Shown: positions 1 to 9,339 of the stretch, one piece after another | Layout: every line of letters starts with the position of its first letter | How positions within the stretch are numbered: position 1 is the stretch's first letter | Assembly (NCBI GenBank): GCA_016710115.1 | Contig: JADJLN010000001.1 | Coordinates: 62,001-126,000, forward strand | Reading direction: 5' to 3' | Origin: Saprospiraceae bacterium | GTDB lineage: Bacteria; Bacteroidota; Bacteroidia; Chitinophagales; Saprospiraceae | Length of the DNA: 64,000 bases | The notes under the pieces: generated by a model | What the model saw: the letters and a program-made list of their open reading frames with translations, nothing else | Told to the model about the DNA's origin: nothing | Database searches by the model: none | Made by a program: the position numbers and the translations under genes

Positions 1-2484
1 GATATCCCGTAGGAAACGACGACGGCCCAGAAGTGTTTCTACATATCCTTTTTCCCGGGCGAACTCCACAGTCGTGTCCATGTAGTTTTTCAAGCCCTGA
101 TATTGCGCGAAATAGGCTTCGATCAGTTCGCCGGCTTCTTTGCGGGGGATGTTCAACTGACGACTCAAATTGGTAGCACCAGCACCATAGATGATGGAGA
201 AGTTGACGGTTTTTGCATTCCGGCGCTGATCGCCGCTCACCTCATCCAGCGGCACACCATAAACCCGGGCGGCTGTCGCTGCATGAATATCATGCCCGGC
301 CTGGAAGGCCTCCAGCATAGCCTGGTCATTGCTGATATGTGCGATGAGCCGCAGTTCGATCTGGCTGTAGTCGGCGGCCAGCAGGATATGCTCTTCATCA
401 CGTGGGATGAACGCTTCCCTGACCTTCCTGCCTTCCTCCGTCCGGATCGGGATATTCTGAAGATTGGGATTGTTGGAACTCAACCGTCCCGTGGCAGCGA
501 TCGTCTGGTTAAAGGAACTGTGAATGCGCCCCGTCCGCGGATTGACCATTTTGGGCAGGGCATCCACGTAAGTGGACTTGAGTTTGGTCAGTCCCCGATG
601 GCGGAGGATCTGGTCGACGATAGGATTGTCCGGTGCCAGCTCGGTCAGTTTTTCTTCATCCGTACTGTATTGTCCCGACTTGGTTTTGCTCCAGCGATAG
701 GGAATCTTCATCCGGTCGAACAGGATCTCGCCCACTTGTTTGGGTGATGACAGATTGAATGCAGACCCGGCCATTTTGTACACATCTCGTTCGGCATTCT
801 GGATCTCTTTTTCAAGCTCTTTGGAATAGGATTCCAGAAAGCCGCTGTCCAGGCGTATGCCATTGAACTCCATTTCTGTCAACACCCGAATGAGGGGCCC
901 TTCCATCGTATTGTACAGATTCTCCAGCTGCTCCTCCTTGATGCGAGGCCAGAGGTACTGGTAGAGCTGGAGGGTGATATCTGCATCCTCGGCGGCATAT
1001 TCTGCCACGCGCTCGACCTCGATATCGCGCATGTTCAACTGTCGCACACCCTTTTTCCCGATCAGGCTGGTGATGGACACGGGCTCATATTTCAGGTAGG
1101 TTTCGGCCAGATAATCCATGCCATGGCGCAGGTCCGGTTCGAGGAGATAGTGGGCCACCATGGTATCGAGGAATTCTCCTTTCAATTCGATGCCATACCA
1201 TTTCAGGATCTCTGCATCATATTTGATGTTCTGGCCGATCTTGGGGATGGCCGGATTTTCGAACAGGTCTTTGAATTCAGCCACGATGGCTTTGGCCGCA
1301 TGCTGATCTTCGGGCAGGGGCACATACCAGGCTTCTTTGGGCTGGATGGCGAAGGAGAGCCCGACGATCTCGGCGATCATGGCATCGACATCCGTCGTCT
1401 CGGTGTCAAAACAGAATTTCGTGACCGATGACAACGTCCTGATCAGGTCTTTTCGCCCTTCCGGGGTATTGACGAGGTGATAGGTATGTTCAACGGAGTG
1501 GATGTTGTCTGTCGCCACGGAATGGGCAGCAGGTGCCTGGGTCGGAGTGGGGTTACTGACCCGGGTGGGACCACCAAACAGGTCGCCCTGACTCCCAGCC
1601 TGGACTTCCTCTTCACCCAGGATCTTGCGGGCAAGGGAGCGGAATTCAAGTTCCCGAAACAGGGCCGACATTTTTTCAATATCCGGCGGATCCAGTTTGT
1701 AGTCGTTGGCATCAAACTGGATCGGGGCATGAATGTCGATCCTCGCCAGGGTTTTGGACAGGATGGCCTGATCGCGAAACTCGATCAACCGTTCGCCGTT
1801 TTTGCCTTTGACTTTGTCGGCATTGTCCAGCAGGTTTTCCATCGAATCATACTCTTCGAGAAGTTTGGAAGCCGTTTTGGGCCCGATGCCGGGCACGCCT
1901 GGAATATTGTCGACGCTGTCTCCCTGAAGGCCGAGCATATCCACTACCTGATCGACCCGTTGGATGCCCCAGGTCTCGCAGATCTCCGGCACACCGAGGA
2001 TGTCGACTCCATTGCCCTGGCGAGACGGTTTATACATGAAGACATTTTCGGAAACAAGCTGGCCATAGTCCTTGTCCGGCGTGACCATAAAGACGGTAAA
2101 GCCTTCTTTTTCGGCCTGTTTGGCCAGGGTGCCAATCACATCATCCGCTTCATACCCGGGCAATTCTACCACCGGGATATGCCAGGCCCGGATGATATCC
2201 CGGATCTAGGGGAGGGCAAAACTGATATCCTCAGGTTGCTCTTCACGTTGGGCCTTGTATTCCGGGTACATGACGTGCCGGAAGGTTGGCCCTGACAGAT
2301 CGAAGGATACGGCCAGGTGGGTCGGTTTTTCGTTCTGCATCAGATCCCAGAGGGTATTGACAAACCCGGTGACGGCGGAGGTATTCCAGCCCTTGGAGTT
2401 GATCAGCGGGCGGGCAGGGAAGGAAAGATGGGCGCGGTAGGCCAGGGCGTGACCGTCCAGGAGGAAGAGTTTCTTTTCAGCCAT
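1..2484 (-). CDS. polA: DNA polymerase I, C-terminus outside window, in-frame TAG
   Basis: DNA polymerase I, the repair and Okazaki-fragment gap-filling polymerase. The gene reads leftwards and leaves the window after 828 codons, so roughly the last 100 residues, including palm motif C, are not seen. The N-terminal 5' nuclease shows GYEADDVIG and GDSVDNIPG. The proofreading domain keeps FDTETT (Exo I), GQNIKYD (Exo II) and YAAED (Exo III), so editing should be active. The polymerase part shows LAADYSQIELR (motif A) and RRNAKTVNFSIIYG (motif B). The ATG at 2484 gives the usual MAEKKLFLLDGHALAYRAH start. The oddity is a TAG at 2206-2208 (codon 93) inside the 5' nuclease domain; the same frame continues perfectly on both sides, so this is a substitution rather than an indel. 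Because polA is normally important for growth, a base-call error is the likelier explanation. Long plus-strand ORFs across this region are shadows. Confidence 0.95.
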
Positions 2485-2586
2485 GGAGATGGGAGTGATT
2501 GGTGCGCAAGATAATTGAAATCTCAGGGCAGCTCGAAAAGGAAATCGAGGGTGCGTGTATCTTTATTGTTCACAATTGACCAGAGT

Positions 2587-3450
2587 ATGAAATGGCAAGG
2601 CAGAGAATCCAGTCAGAATGTCGATGATCGACGCAAGGGAACCACGGCAAAAAAGGTGGGTGCCGGATTGGGGATCGGATCCATCTTGATCGTCATTATC
2701 GGTCTGCTGTTGGGTCAGGATCCGGCACAATTACTCTCCCAGTTCCAGGGATCAGGGAGTGAGGCAACGGAGGCAGGAGGGGTGCAGCAGGCGGGATCGG
2801 CAGATGATGAACTGGCCGCCTTTGTGGGTGTCGTGCTGAAAGACACCGAAGATGTGTGGGACAAGGTCTTTGCCGAGCAACTGAACCGTGAATATGCCCA
2901 TCCCCAGCTGGTGTTGTTCACCGATCAGGATCGGTCGGCGTGCGGGTATGCATCGTCAGCTACCGGTCCTTTCTATTGTCCGGCTGATCAGAAGGTCTAT
3001 ATCGACCTGGGATTTTATCAGGAGTTGAAGTCGCGTTTCGGAGCCAGTGGCGATTTTGCGATGGCCTATGTGGTGGCGCATGAAGTGGCCCATCATGTAC
3101 AGAACCTGTTGGGCATTACGGGTCAGGTGAGTCAGCAGCAGGCGCGGATGTCTGAGGAAAAAGCCAATGATCTGTCGGTGCGTCTGGAGCTCCAGGCAGA
3201 CTTCCTGGCGGGAGTGTGGGTGCATCACGCGCAGAAGATGAAGAACTTCCTGGAGGAGGGGGATCTGGAAGAAGCCCTGGGAGCGGCACAGGCCATCGGT
3301 GATGATCGCATCCAGATGCGCAGCCGAGGGTATGTTGTCCCCGAATCGTTTACTCATGGCAGCTCGGAGCAACGTATGCGCTGGCTGACCAAAGGATTGA
3401 AAACGGGGGATATGGCTCAGGGCGATACGTTTGCGGCGCGGCAGTTGTAG
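2587..3450 (+). CDS. YpfJ-type neutral zinc metallopeptidase, membrane-anchored
   Basis: Putative neutral zinc metallopeptidase of the YpfJ/KPN_02809 family, about 287 residues, the normal length for the family. A basic cytoplasmic start is followed by one transmembrane segment at about residues 24-43, a low-complexity linker, then the peptidase domain facing the periplasm. The zinc motif HEVAHH lies at residues 165-170 and a downstream ELQADFLAG supplies the probable third ligand. ACGYASSATGPFYCP is typical of the family. I chose the ATG at 2587 (MKWQGRESSQ) over the upstream in-frame start at 2515 because homologues begin with this R/G-rich segment. It is divergent from polA. The physiological substrate is unknown. 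Confidence 0.9.
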   Translation: MKWQGRESSQNVDDRRKGTTAKKVGAGLGIGSILIVIIGLLLGQDPAQLLSQFQGSGSEATEAGGVQQAGSADDELAAFVGVVLKDTEDVWDKVFAEQLNREYAHPQLVLFTDQDRSACGYASSATGPFYCPADQKVYIDLGFYQELKSRFGASGDFAMAYVVAHEVAHHVQNLLGITGQVSQQQARMSEEKANDLSVRLELQADFLAGVWVHHAQKMKNFLEEGDLEEALGAAQAIGDDRIQMRSRGYVVPESFTHGSSEQRMRWLTKGLKTGDMAQGDTFAARQL

Positions 3451-4202
3451 GGGGCTTTGTGCTGATGTGTCACGATCAGATCTGGTGGTTCAAGGTTTAA
3501 ATGGTGCTCATATGAGCACCTGTTCAATGTTCAACTGCCAGTCCTTTGTGACTTGCGTACTATACCTGGCCAAGCAGGAACAGGGCCGAGGGCCGGTCTC
3601 GGGCGTTGGGTCTTGGGCGTTAGCATTTCCCAAGAGGTCTCAAGCGGGGTTATTTCGTTATTTCGTTAAGGCGTTATTGCGTTATTTCGAGGGAGGAACT
3701 TGGAAAAAAGGAACCCTGCCTTCGGTAGGCGGGCAGTCAGTCTTTTGAAACCGACTGAACACATCAGGCCAACCAGGAATCAAGGAACAAGGAATCAGAA
3801 ATATTCTGCCTCCCCCGGTTTGGCGCATCTGGGTGTATTCTCAATGGGACGATTGCGTCGCCAAACCACACCCTCATGATTTCAGACTTATCCGGGTTTG
3901 GAAGTATTGTGGGAGGGGGACAAGTTTTATGTCCCTCCCGATTACTCGGGACGGGGGTGGATTTTTACACGACTGTAGGTCATGTTAAAAGACGGGGGTG
4001 GCCCGACTTATTTTTTTCAAAGAATAATCCATGCCCAATCCAGAATGCACATTTCCACGTTAAACCTTGAACGGGTGCTCGGTAGAGCAGCTATTTGAAC
4101 GTTGAACAGCCAGACGTCTAAAACCGATCGCTAATCCTGAGACTAACCAGGAATCCGCCGCTGGCGGAAACGCAGGAACATTTCTGCTGCCGTTCATTCC
4201 AA
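3451..4202. other. Gene-poor stretch with palindromes and degenerate repeats
   Basis: I see no credible gene in these 750 bases; the two short plus-strand ORFs at 3431-3748 and 3876-4070 have no recognisable protein character. The stretch contains repeated GTTATTTCG-like units near 3650-3690 and CCGCC/GGCGG inverted repeats near 4155. Two related segments, near 3503-3537 and 4068-4110, share GGTGCTC and a downstream GTT(C/G)AAC block and bracket the stretch. Confidence 0.5.
3503..3520. repeat. Perfect 18-bp palindrome
   Basis: GGTGCTCAT followed directly by its exact reverse complement ATGAGCACC, without a loop. It lies about 50 bases after the metallopeptidase stop. It could be a protein-binding dyad or a relic of a mobile element; nothing in the neighbourhood decides between these. 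Confidence 0.6.
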
Positions 4203-5215
4203 TCATTCTGAATACAGGCGAGCAGCCTGTTCATGCCGTTCCTTTAATTGCAGTCGGAGGCTATCCGGTTCCAGGATTTCGATCCGTTCACCGTATGAAA
4301 GTAAGGCGCTTTCCAGTTCGAAATTGGGAATGACATTGATGGCAAAAACGGTCCCTCCGGGTTCTTCCCGAAGCACTCGTTGACTGTGATGGATGGGCTT
4401 GGTGGCGATATAAAAGGCCTGTTCAGTAATAGCCCGGATGACCACCCGTTCTTCTTCCCGATCAGGGAGAACGGTGACGCCAACCACTTTGCGGTAATGA
4501 TCTCTCAGATCTACTGCTGATGGCAAAATACTGACCTCAAGTTTGGTCAGGTCGATAATGCGATCAAGGCCGTAGTTCTGGAGTCGTTCGTTCGGATGGT
4601 CATATCCGGCGAGGAACCATCGGTTGTTATATTCTTTGAGCAGATAGGGACTGACCTCAGTAGAGTAGGGTTCTGGTGAGGAAAAGGGCTGGTAGACGAT
4701 ACGCACACGTTGTTCATTTTTTAAAGCTGTAAAGAGAGGGTCGATCCATTTCTGTCCCTGCATTTTAGAGGACTGGTCGATCTGCATGGCTTCTTTAAAG
4801 GGACTGGCCTCTCCAAGAACCCCATGTTCCAGATGTGTGATGATCCCTTCCAGACCGGGCAGATGGCTGAATCCCCGAAATTGCTCTTGAGAATGAACAG
4901 TGCATCCTCCAGATTAGTCTTGTCCTCTGTGGTCAGGGGATGTTTGGAAATGGAAAAATCCGGGTCAGAATAATGATAACCCAGTTTTCGGGAATGCACG
5001 ATCGGGGCCTCATACCCTAATTTACCTGACTTCATGGTCTCCAGGTCACCGAAGATGGATCGCCTGGAGGGGCTTTTCATATCGCTGCGATCATATTCCC
5101 GAATGGCATCTCCACAAGCTTCTGCCAGATCCTCCCAGGTTTTGTTTCGCCGCCGTTCCCGAAAACTTTTATCCAAAGCGCGATAGCGAATCATGGCGTG
5201 GAGATTGGTTGACAT
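4203..5215 (-). CDS. WYL-domain transcriptional regulator (one frameshift)
   Basis: Transcriptional regulator of about 337 residues of the WYL family, of the kind common in Bacteroidota accessory islands. The N-terminal part (5215 to about 4880) is a winged-helix-like region starting MSTNLHAMIRYRALDKSF with SRRSIFGDLETM. The C-terminal part carries the WYL fold (RVRIVYQPF, SPYLLKEYNNRWFLAGYD, the last standing where WYL proteins bind a ligand) and a C-terminal extension ending near HEQAARLYSE. The two parts lie in different frames; homology switches at about 4880, at AAGAGCAATTTCGGGG, where one base is missing or extra. The start lies 29 bases from a 19-bp palindrome at 5244-5262, a position suited to autoregulation. 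Related WYL proteins (BrxR, CapW) repress defence loci by binding inverted repeats. Control of the palindromes in this window is my inference. Confidence 0.88.
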
Positions 5216-5243
5216 GGGTGCTGATTTAGGTACGGATAAATGT

Positions 5244-5280
5244 AGTGCAAATTAGTTGCACTATCAAGACCTATTCTTGT
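5244..5280 (+). promoter_or_regulatory. Palindromic operator-promoter, copy 1
   Basis: AGTGCAA-ATTAG-TTGCACT (5244-5262) is a perfect 7-bp inverted repeat with a 5-bp spacer. Seven bases later comes CCTATTCTTGT, whose TATTCTTG (5272-5279) resembles the Bacteroidota -7 box TAnnTTTG. The box starts 29 bases before the HNH-gene ATG at 5301. It sits in the divergent region with the WYL regulator and could control both. Confidence 0.65.
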
Positions 5281-5300
5281 TCCAACAAAATTAAATCACC

Positions 5301-5756
5301 ATGAACAAGTCAATCCTTTTACTCTGCATTGCCCTCCTACTTTCTCTAATGACGGCGAAAGCTCAATCCACCTATACCATTGGTGACACGGAATACTTAT
5401 TTGGGCAAACCTATGAGACTACCGGTTTGCCAAAGGTCAAGCGTAGCAGTGGCAACCGACAATCCTTTCTGGATAGTCGGGGCCTTGATCAGGTACCCTA
5501 TGGTTACGAGGTCGATCATATCATTCCATTGTCAAAAGGGGGAGCAGATTCGCCATCGAATATGCAGCTCCTGACAATCGAAGCGCATGCAAGAAAAACG
5601 GCAATGGAGCGATCTTCCAGTTCGACCATTTATACCAATCCGTCTAGACCCTCTTCGAGCTTTGGATCGACATCTGCTCGCATCATGCAGTCAGGTCCCA
5701 GGGGAGGTCAATATTATATCAACAGTTCAGGGAATAAGGTGTATTCGCGAAAGTGA
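5301..5756 (+). CDS. Secreted HNH endonuclease-like protein
   Basis: Small exported protein of 151 residues. Residues 1-21 form a Sec signal peptide ending AKA|Q. The core has an HNH signature: YEVDHIIPLSKGG with D72-H73, N87 in SNMQLL and H96 in EAHARKT, spaced as in HNH nucleases, which cut DNA with a metal held by these residues. A Ser-rich linker leads to a basic tail, GPRGGQYYINSSGN, a motif often seen appended to small basic or nuclease proteins. No immunity gene is recognisable next to it. It lies directly downstream of palindrome copy 1 and divergent from the WYL regulator. An extracellular or periplasmic nuclease role (nutrient DNA, competition, defence) is inference. Confidence 0.8.
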   Translation: MNKSILLLCIALLLSLMTAKAQSTYTIGDTEYLFGQTYETTGLPKVKRSSGNRQSFLDSRGLDQVPYGYEVDHIIPLSKGGADSPSNMQLLTIEAHARKTAMERSSSSTIYTNPSRPSSSFGSTSARIMQSGPRGGQYYINSSGNKVYSRK

Positions 5757-5791
5757 TAGGATCCTCTGCAAACAATAAAAGATCTTTTTAG

Positions 5792-5828
5792 AGTGCAAGT
5801 ATTTTGCACTATTGTGATCCATCTTTAC
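5792..5828 (+). promoter_or_regulatory. Palindromic operator-promoter, copy 2
   Basis: AGTGCAA-GTATT-TTGCACT (5792-5810), the same arms as copy 1 with a different spacer. CATCTTTA at 5820-5827 is a weaker TAnnTTTG-like element at the same distance, and its start lies 29 bases before the ATG at 5849, exactly as in copy 1. Confidence 0.65.
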
Positions 5829-5848
5829 CGTAAATCAAATCAACTACC

Positions 5849-6514
5849 ATGACCATTTCTCAAAGAGCAACAAGATTCTGGAACTGGTTCGATACTGCCC
5901 GATTCGGACTTTCCTTCATGCATGAAGTTGAACCTGATATTCAGGAAGGGATGCTCATGGATCTATATTGTGCCCTTCAGGAATATCATTCTGGATTGAC
6001 TTTTTCGATAAAGGTGAAGCCGGACGGATCTTTTGCTCACCTGGTCATCTGGGATGATGGAAGTGCTGTTGCCAAACGTCGCAACAAGCAACTCTTTCAG
6101 GATTGTTTCTCCTTTCAAGGGTGGACATTTGGAACAGCAAGTGGTCATCCCTTGCAGAATGACTTGCCGGACCTCACTGATGAATTGGAGCATTTCTCGG
6201 GGGTTCATATTGATCTTGTGGCCGTCCATGCTCCGCAAGACAATCCTCGGTTTCTCCTATTTATTTATCTGCCAGAAGATCTGGAAAGGGTCATCCAGCC
6301 TCATCTCGAGCATATTGTCCGACTATTTATCGGATCGGAACGGTGTCAAACCCTGATACAGAGTATTGTATTTGCAAAGCTGATCAAAGGGCAGGCACCA
6401 AGGGGTGTTCCGATCGGTCAGCTCCAATCCTGGTTGTCGCGAATCCAGCCAGCTCATCCGGCATTAAAAGACCCTTTGCCCCTCTTTCGCGACCAGCTTG
6501 AAGAGCTGAACTAG
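5849..6514 (+). CDS. Uncharacterised cytoplasmic protein, 221 aa
   Basis: I do not recognise a family. The protein has no signal peptide or membrane segment and is rich in aromatic residues (FWNWFDTARFG near the start). Motifs such as LTFSIKVKPDG, DLPDLTDELEHFSG, FLLFIYLPEDLE and a final FRDQLEEL suggest a compact mixed alpha/beta fold. It is preceded by operator copy 2 and followed after 44 bases by a vWA protein, so the two are probably cotranscribed. The ATG at 5849 fits the leader spacing seen at copy 1. No function can be assigned. Confidence 0.75.
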   Translation: MTISQRATRFWNWFDTARFGLSFMHEVEPDIQEGMLMDLYCALQEYHSGLTFSIKVKPDGSFAHLVIWDDGSAVAKRRNKQLFQDCFSFQGWTFGTASGHPLQNDLPDLTDELEHFSGVHIDLVAVHAPQDNPRFLLFIYLPEDLERVIQPHLEHIVRLFIGSERCQTLIQSIVFAKLIKGQAPRGVPIGQLQSWLSRIQPAHPALKDPLPLFRDQLEELN

Positions 6515-6558
6515 CCAAACCGAATCCTTTCCTCATCACCATTCAACATATACCCGTC

Positions 6559-7233
6559 ATGACACAATCGATATCCAAGACCATCCATAACCTGATCATT
6601 CTCGATGAAAGCGGTTCAATGGAAACCATTAAAAAGGAGACCATTTCCGGATTCAACGAATTGATGCAGACCATCCAGGCCAGTCAGCAGGAATTCCCAG
6701 CCCAGCAACACTTCATCACCCTGGTTACCTTCAATGGGCTGGGTATCCGCAGCCTGATCGTTCGCCAACCGGTGGCCAGCCTGCAACCGCTGGATGACAC
6801 GCGCTACAGGCCCCAATCCATGACCCCGTTGTATGATGCCTTGGGTTTCAGTTGCACTGAACTGGAACAGGCGATCCGGGACCAGCCGGATTCCTGGTGT
6901 CTGGTCACTGTGCTAACTGATGGTATGGAGAATGCCAGCCGGGAATATGCCGGCACGGCGATCCGGGATCTCGTCGATCGGCTTGGACAGGGTAACTGGA
7001 CCTTTACTTATATCGGGGCCAATCACGACGTGGCCCGTATGGCTTCAGACCTGAGTATCGCCAATCATATGCAGTGGGAATCCGACCTAAAGGGGTCAAA
7101 AGAGATGTGGGCCAGAGAGCGTCATTCCCGAATGTCCTTTTCAATGCGGATGGACAGTGGTTCTTCTGCGGAGGACTTGAAAAAGCAGTATTTTGAAACC
7201 GATAAGAAGCCGGGAGATGCCGATCCTGACTAA
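6559..7233 (+). CDS. von Willebrand factor A domain protein (TerY/YegL-like)
   Basis: Stand-alone vWA domain protein of 224 residues without a signal peptide, hence cytosolic. A complete MIDAS metal site is visible: D16-E-S18-G-S20, T89 in SMTPLYDAL and D121 in VLTDGMEN. Proteins of this TerY/YegL-like type bind partners in a metal-dependent way and often accompany kinases, phosphatases or AAA+ ATPases in stress and conflict systems; none of these is adjacent here. The tail after residue 170 is charged and probably disordered. It lies between two uncharacterised genes on the same strand, with spacings of 44 and 38 bases. Confidence 0.85.
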   Translation: MTQSISKTIHNLIILDESGSMETIKKETISGFNELMQTIQASQQEFPAQQHFITLVTFNGLGIRSLIVRQPVASLQPLDDTRYRPQSMTPLYDALGFSCTELEQAIRDQPDSWCLVTVLTDGMENASREYAGTAIRDLVDRLGQGNWTFTYIGANHDVARMASDLSIANHMQWESDLKGSKEMWARERHSRMSFSMRMDSGSSAEDLKKQYFETDKKPGDADPD

Positions 7234-7271
7234 ACGTCACCATGATCTCCTGACGCTCAAAGAAGCATGCC

Positions 7272-8004
7272 ATGATCGATCTTGACAAACTGCACGACCT
7301 GCCCTTTCTGACTTTTCCTACGGTGATCAGGGATGCCTTGCGAATTTACCCTCTGGAAGGTTCCTGGAGTGATGAAGGAGAATTCTATGTGGATCTGGAT
7401 ATGCCAGATGCATTTACCGATATGTTGAATGCATTCAGTGAGGACCTGCCCGACTTTTTTGACGAGCGCTTGATGGAGATCATTCAGGAGTATACGGGAG
7501 GGCACCAGTTCCACCGGTTTGCCTCAGGCGATATCCTTGTCAATGAACAGGGCCTCCAGGTGACAAAAGATGAATTTATTCCGGCAGATCAATACGACAT
7601 TCCCCGGAAGGAAGAGGTGACCTGGAAAGTAAGGCCTCCGGCAGACCTGCTGGTGCCGGGAGCGAGGGTGCAGTTTAACATGATCCAATACGAGCCGACC
7701 GACCCTACAGCCGTTCAGTCCATCACCAGGACGGGGACGATGGGCAGGCTCCTTCGGCATTCGAACCATGGGCAGAGAAGCTCAAGCGGGTCTTTAATGT
7801 GTGGGGTTCTGAACGCGCGGAGACAATGCTACCCGACATCCCCGACCGGTTGGCCGCCATTCCGGAACTGTTCGGATCCTGGCATATGAATCATTGAATG
7901 GTACATTTGACCTGGCTCATGAAATGGCCTTTCCTGTAGAGTTGGGTGGAAGCAAGAGTGAAAGCTGGGAGGACCAGGCTCCCTTTGACTATGTAGACCT
8001 GTAA
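7272..8004 (+). CDS. Uncharacterised protein, about 244 aa (two frameshifts)
   Basis: No family recognised. The N-terminal half is acidic and soluble (MIDLDKLHDLPFLTFP, YVDLDMPDAFTDMLNAF, DLPDFFDERLMEII). Protein-like sequence then moves to another frame at the GGGG run 7733-7736 (DDGQAPSAFEPWAEKL, ERAETMLPDIPDRL) and again near 7890 (ESLNGTFDLAHEMAF), ending FDYVDL at the TAA 8002-8004, ten bases before the next ATG. The restored product would be one cytosolic protein. It is cotranscribed with the vWA gene upstream by spacing. The indels sit in or near short homopolymers, consistent with base-call errors. Confidence 0.65.
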
Positions 8005-8013
8005 CGCTGACCC

Positions 8014-8838
8014 ATGAAACGAGCATTTTCCTCAATAATCCTCTTTTGGTGTTTCCTGATCTTGACGGCCTCAGGGCAATCCGTTTCACTTGTCACCTGG
8101 AACATCCAGAACATGGGTCGATCCAAGAGCAATGCAGAGATCGAAGCGATGGCTCAGATCCTGCGAGATGCGGAAATTGTCGCCGTGCAGGAGGTGGTGG
8201 GTCAGGACCCGGCCGGTGTGCAGGCCATAGCCCGGCTGGCCGATGCACTCGACCGCACCGGGGCCGACTGGGATTATGTGTACAGCGACCGGACCACGGG
8301 CACTGCCCATGAATCAGAGCGTTATGCTTACTTGTGGAAGACCTCCCGGGCCAGTCTCCTCGGTCGTCCCGGCCTCGTTAGCGAACTGGCCGATCTTGTC
8401 GTGCGGGAACCCTTTGTGGCCGGGTTTCGAACCCCAGCAGGGGACATGGTACTAGTCAATTTTCATGCAGTACCTCACGATAAACAACCTGAACGGGAGA
8501 TCAAGGTGATCCGTTCCCTGGCCTCCGCCTTCGGAGATACACCAGTTATATTTATGGCCGACTGGAATGTCGTGGACCACCATACGGTGTTCAACCCCTT
8601 GCGAAGAGAAGGGTATCGGTTTGCGGTACAGGGACAGCTGACCACCCTGAAGAGGGATTGTGCAGGAGGTCAGTACCGAAATCATGGTATCGACAATATC
8701 TTCTATCCACCAGAATTGGAGTTGGTCAGATCGGGAGTGCTAGACTATGTTGGAGACTGCAGTCGTTTGGATGCTGCCCGGGGCATCAGCGATCACTTGC
8801 CGGTGTGGTTGGAAGTCAGGAAGGTTATCCGGCCTTAA
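8014..8838 (+). CDS. Secreted endonuclease/exonuclease/phosphatase (DNase I fold)
   Basis: Exported member of the EEP superfamily, 274 residues. A signal peptide covers about residues 1-22 (SSIILFWCFLILTASGQ). Signature motifs appear in order: WNIQNMG (N30), VAVQEV (E60), ERYAYLWK, NFHAVPH (H151), MADWNV (D183, N185), HGIDNIF and ISDHLPV (D260, H261). These are the metal- and phosphate-binding residues of DNase I-like enzymes, so a phosphodiesterase or DNase activity outside the cytoplasm is expected. It is the second exported nuclease within 3.6 kb and lies just upstream of three paralogous small genes. The exact substrate cannot be told from sequence. Confidence 0.88.
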   Translation: MKRAFSSIILFWCFLILTASGQSVSLVTWNIQNMGRSKSNAEIEAMAQILRDAEIVAVQEVVGQDPAGVQAIARLADALDRTGADWDYVYSDRTTGTAHESERYAYLWKTSRASLLGRPGLVSELADLVVREPFVAGFRTPAGDMVLVNFHAVPHDKQPEREIKVIRSLASAFGDTPVIFMADWNVVDHHTVFNPLRREGYRFAVQGQLTTLKRDCAGGQYRNHGIDNIFYPPELELVRSGVLDYVGDCSRLDAARGISDHLPVWLEVRKVIRP

Positions 8839-8852
8839 TACAGATAATAGAT

Positions 8853-9335
8853 ATGGGACTATTTGAACCATCCAGTCAAGAAATCATACGGGAATGGAAT
8901 CCGATTCAAGTGGCCTTTCCAGATCCGGTTCATCAGCAACCGCCATTGTTTGCCATGGAGTTCAAGGCAGTATTTCACCAGGCCTGCACCCATCTGGATC
9001 TGGAGCCATTTGTTTCCTATGTGTTCCAGGAATCGTATCTGGTATCTCTGGATCTGGCGGATATTCTACAACGCCTGAACTATCGATTCATCTGGTCAAA
9101 AGATGTAGGTGCCACATTGATGAACAGTCGCCCTTCCTGGTGTGGTCGATGCAATCCGGGTGCGCAGGGTATCACCTATTATACAGATATTGGGCAAACG
9201 ATGGTCGACGACGAAGAGGTTATTCCCTTTGAATGGGACTTTTCTTTTCTGTTCAAAGAGGAGAATGGATTATTGATGGAATGGTATGAATGCCGCAAGG
9301 CACTTTCGGAGCCACAGGGTCATGTGTTCAATTGA
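8853..9335 (+). CDS. CxxC tandem paralogue 1, uncharacterised
   Basis: Cytosolic protein of 160 residues, the first of three diverged tandem copies. Shared landmarks are an FKAVFHQACTHLDLEPF-like helix, a Y(V/L)FQESYLVSLDL-like segment, and a Cys motif WCGRCNPGAQGITYY (C-x2-C-x2-G-x2-G), followed by an acidic (D/E)-rich stretch and an FLFKEENG beta strand. The CxxC pair could bind zinc. The ATG at 8853 was chosen because it begins MGLFEPSSQE just after the nuclease stop; a longer upstream frame overlaps that gene. No family recognised. An immunity or accessory role next to the nuclease gene is speculation. Confidence 0.75.
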   Translation: MGLFEPSSQEIIREWNPIQVAFPDPVHQQPPLFAMEFKAVFHQACTHLDLEPFVSYVFQESYLVSLDLADILQRLNYRFIWSKDVGATLMNSRPSWCGRCNPGAQGITYYTDIGQTMVDDEEVIPFEWDFSFLFKEENGLLMEWYECRKALSEPQGHVFN

Positions 9336-9339
9336 TTCC

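Noticed and set aside
103..2440. Several long plus-strand ORFs (214, 102 and 272 aa)
   Set aside because: They lie antisense to polA, whose domains and motifs are unmistakable on the minus strand.
3431..4070. Two plus-strand ORFs after the metallopeptidase
   Set aside because: Composition follows repeats and palindromes; no signal peptide, motif or spacing supports translation.
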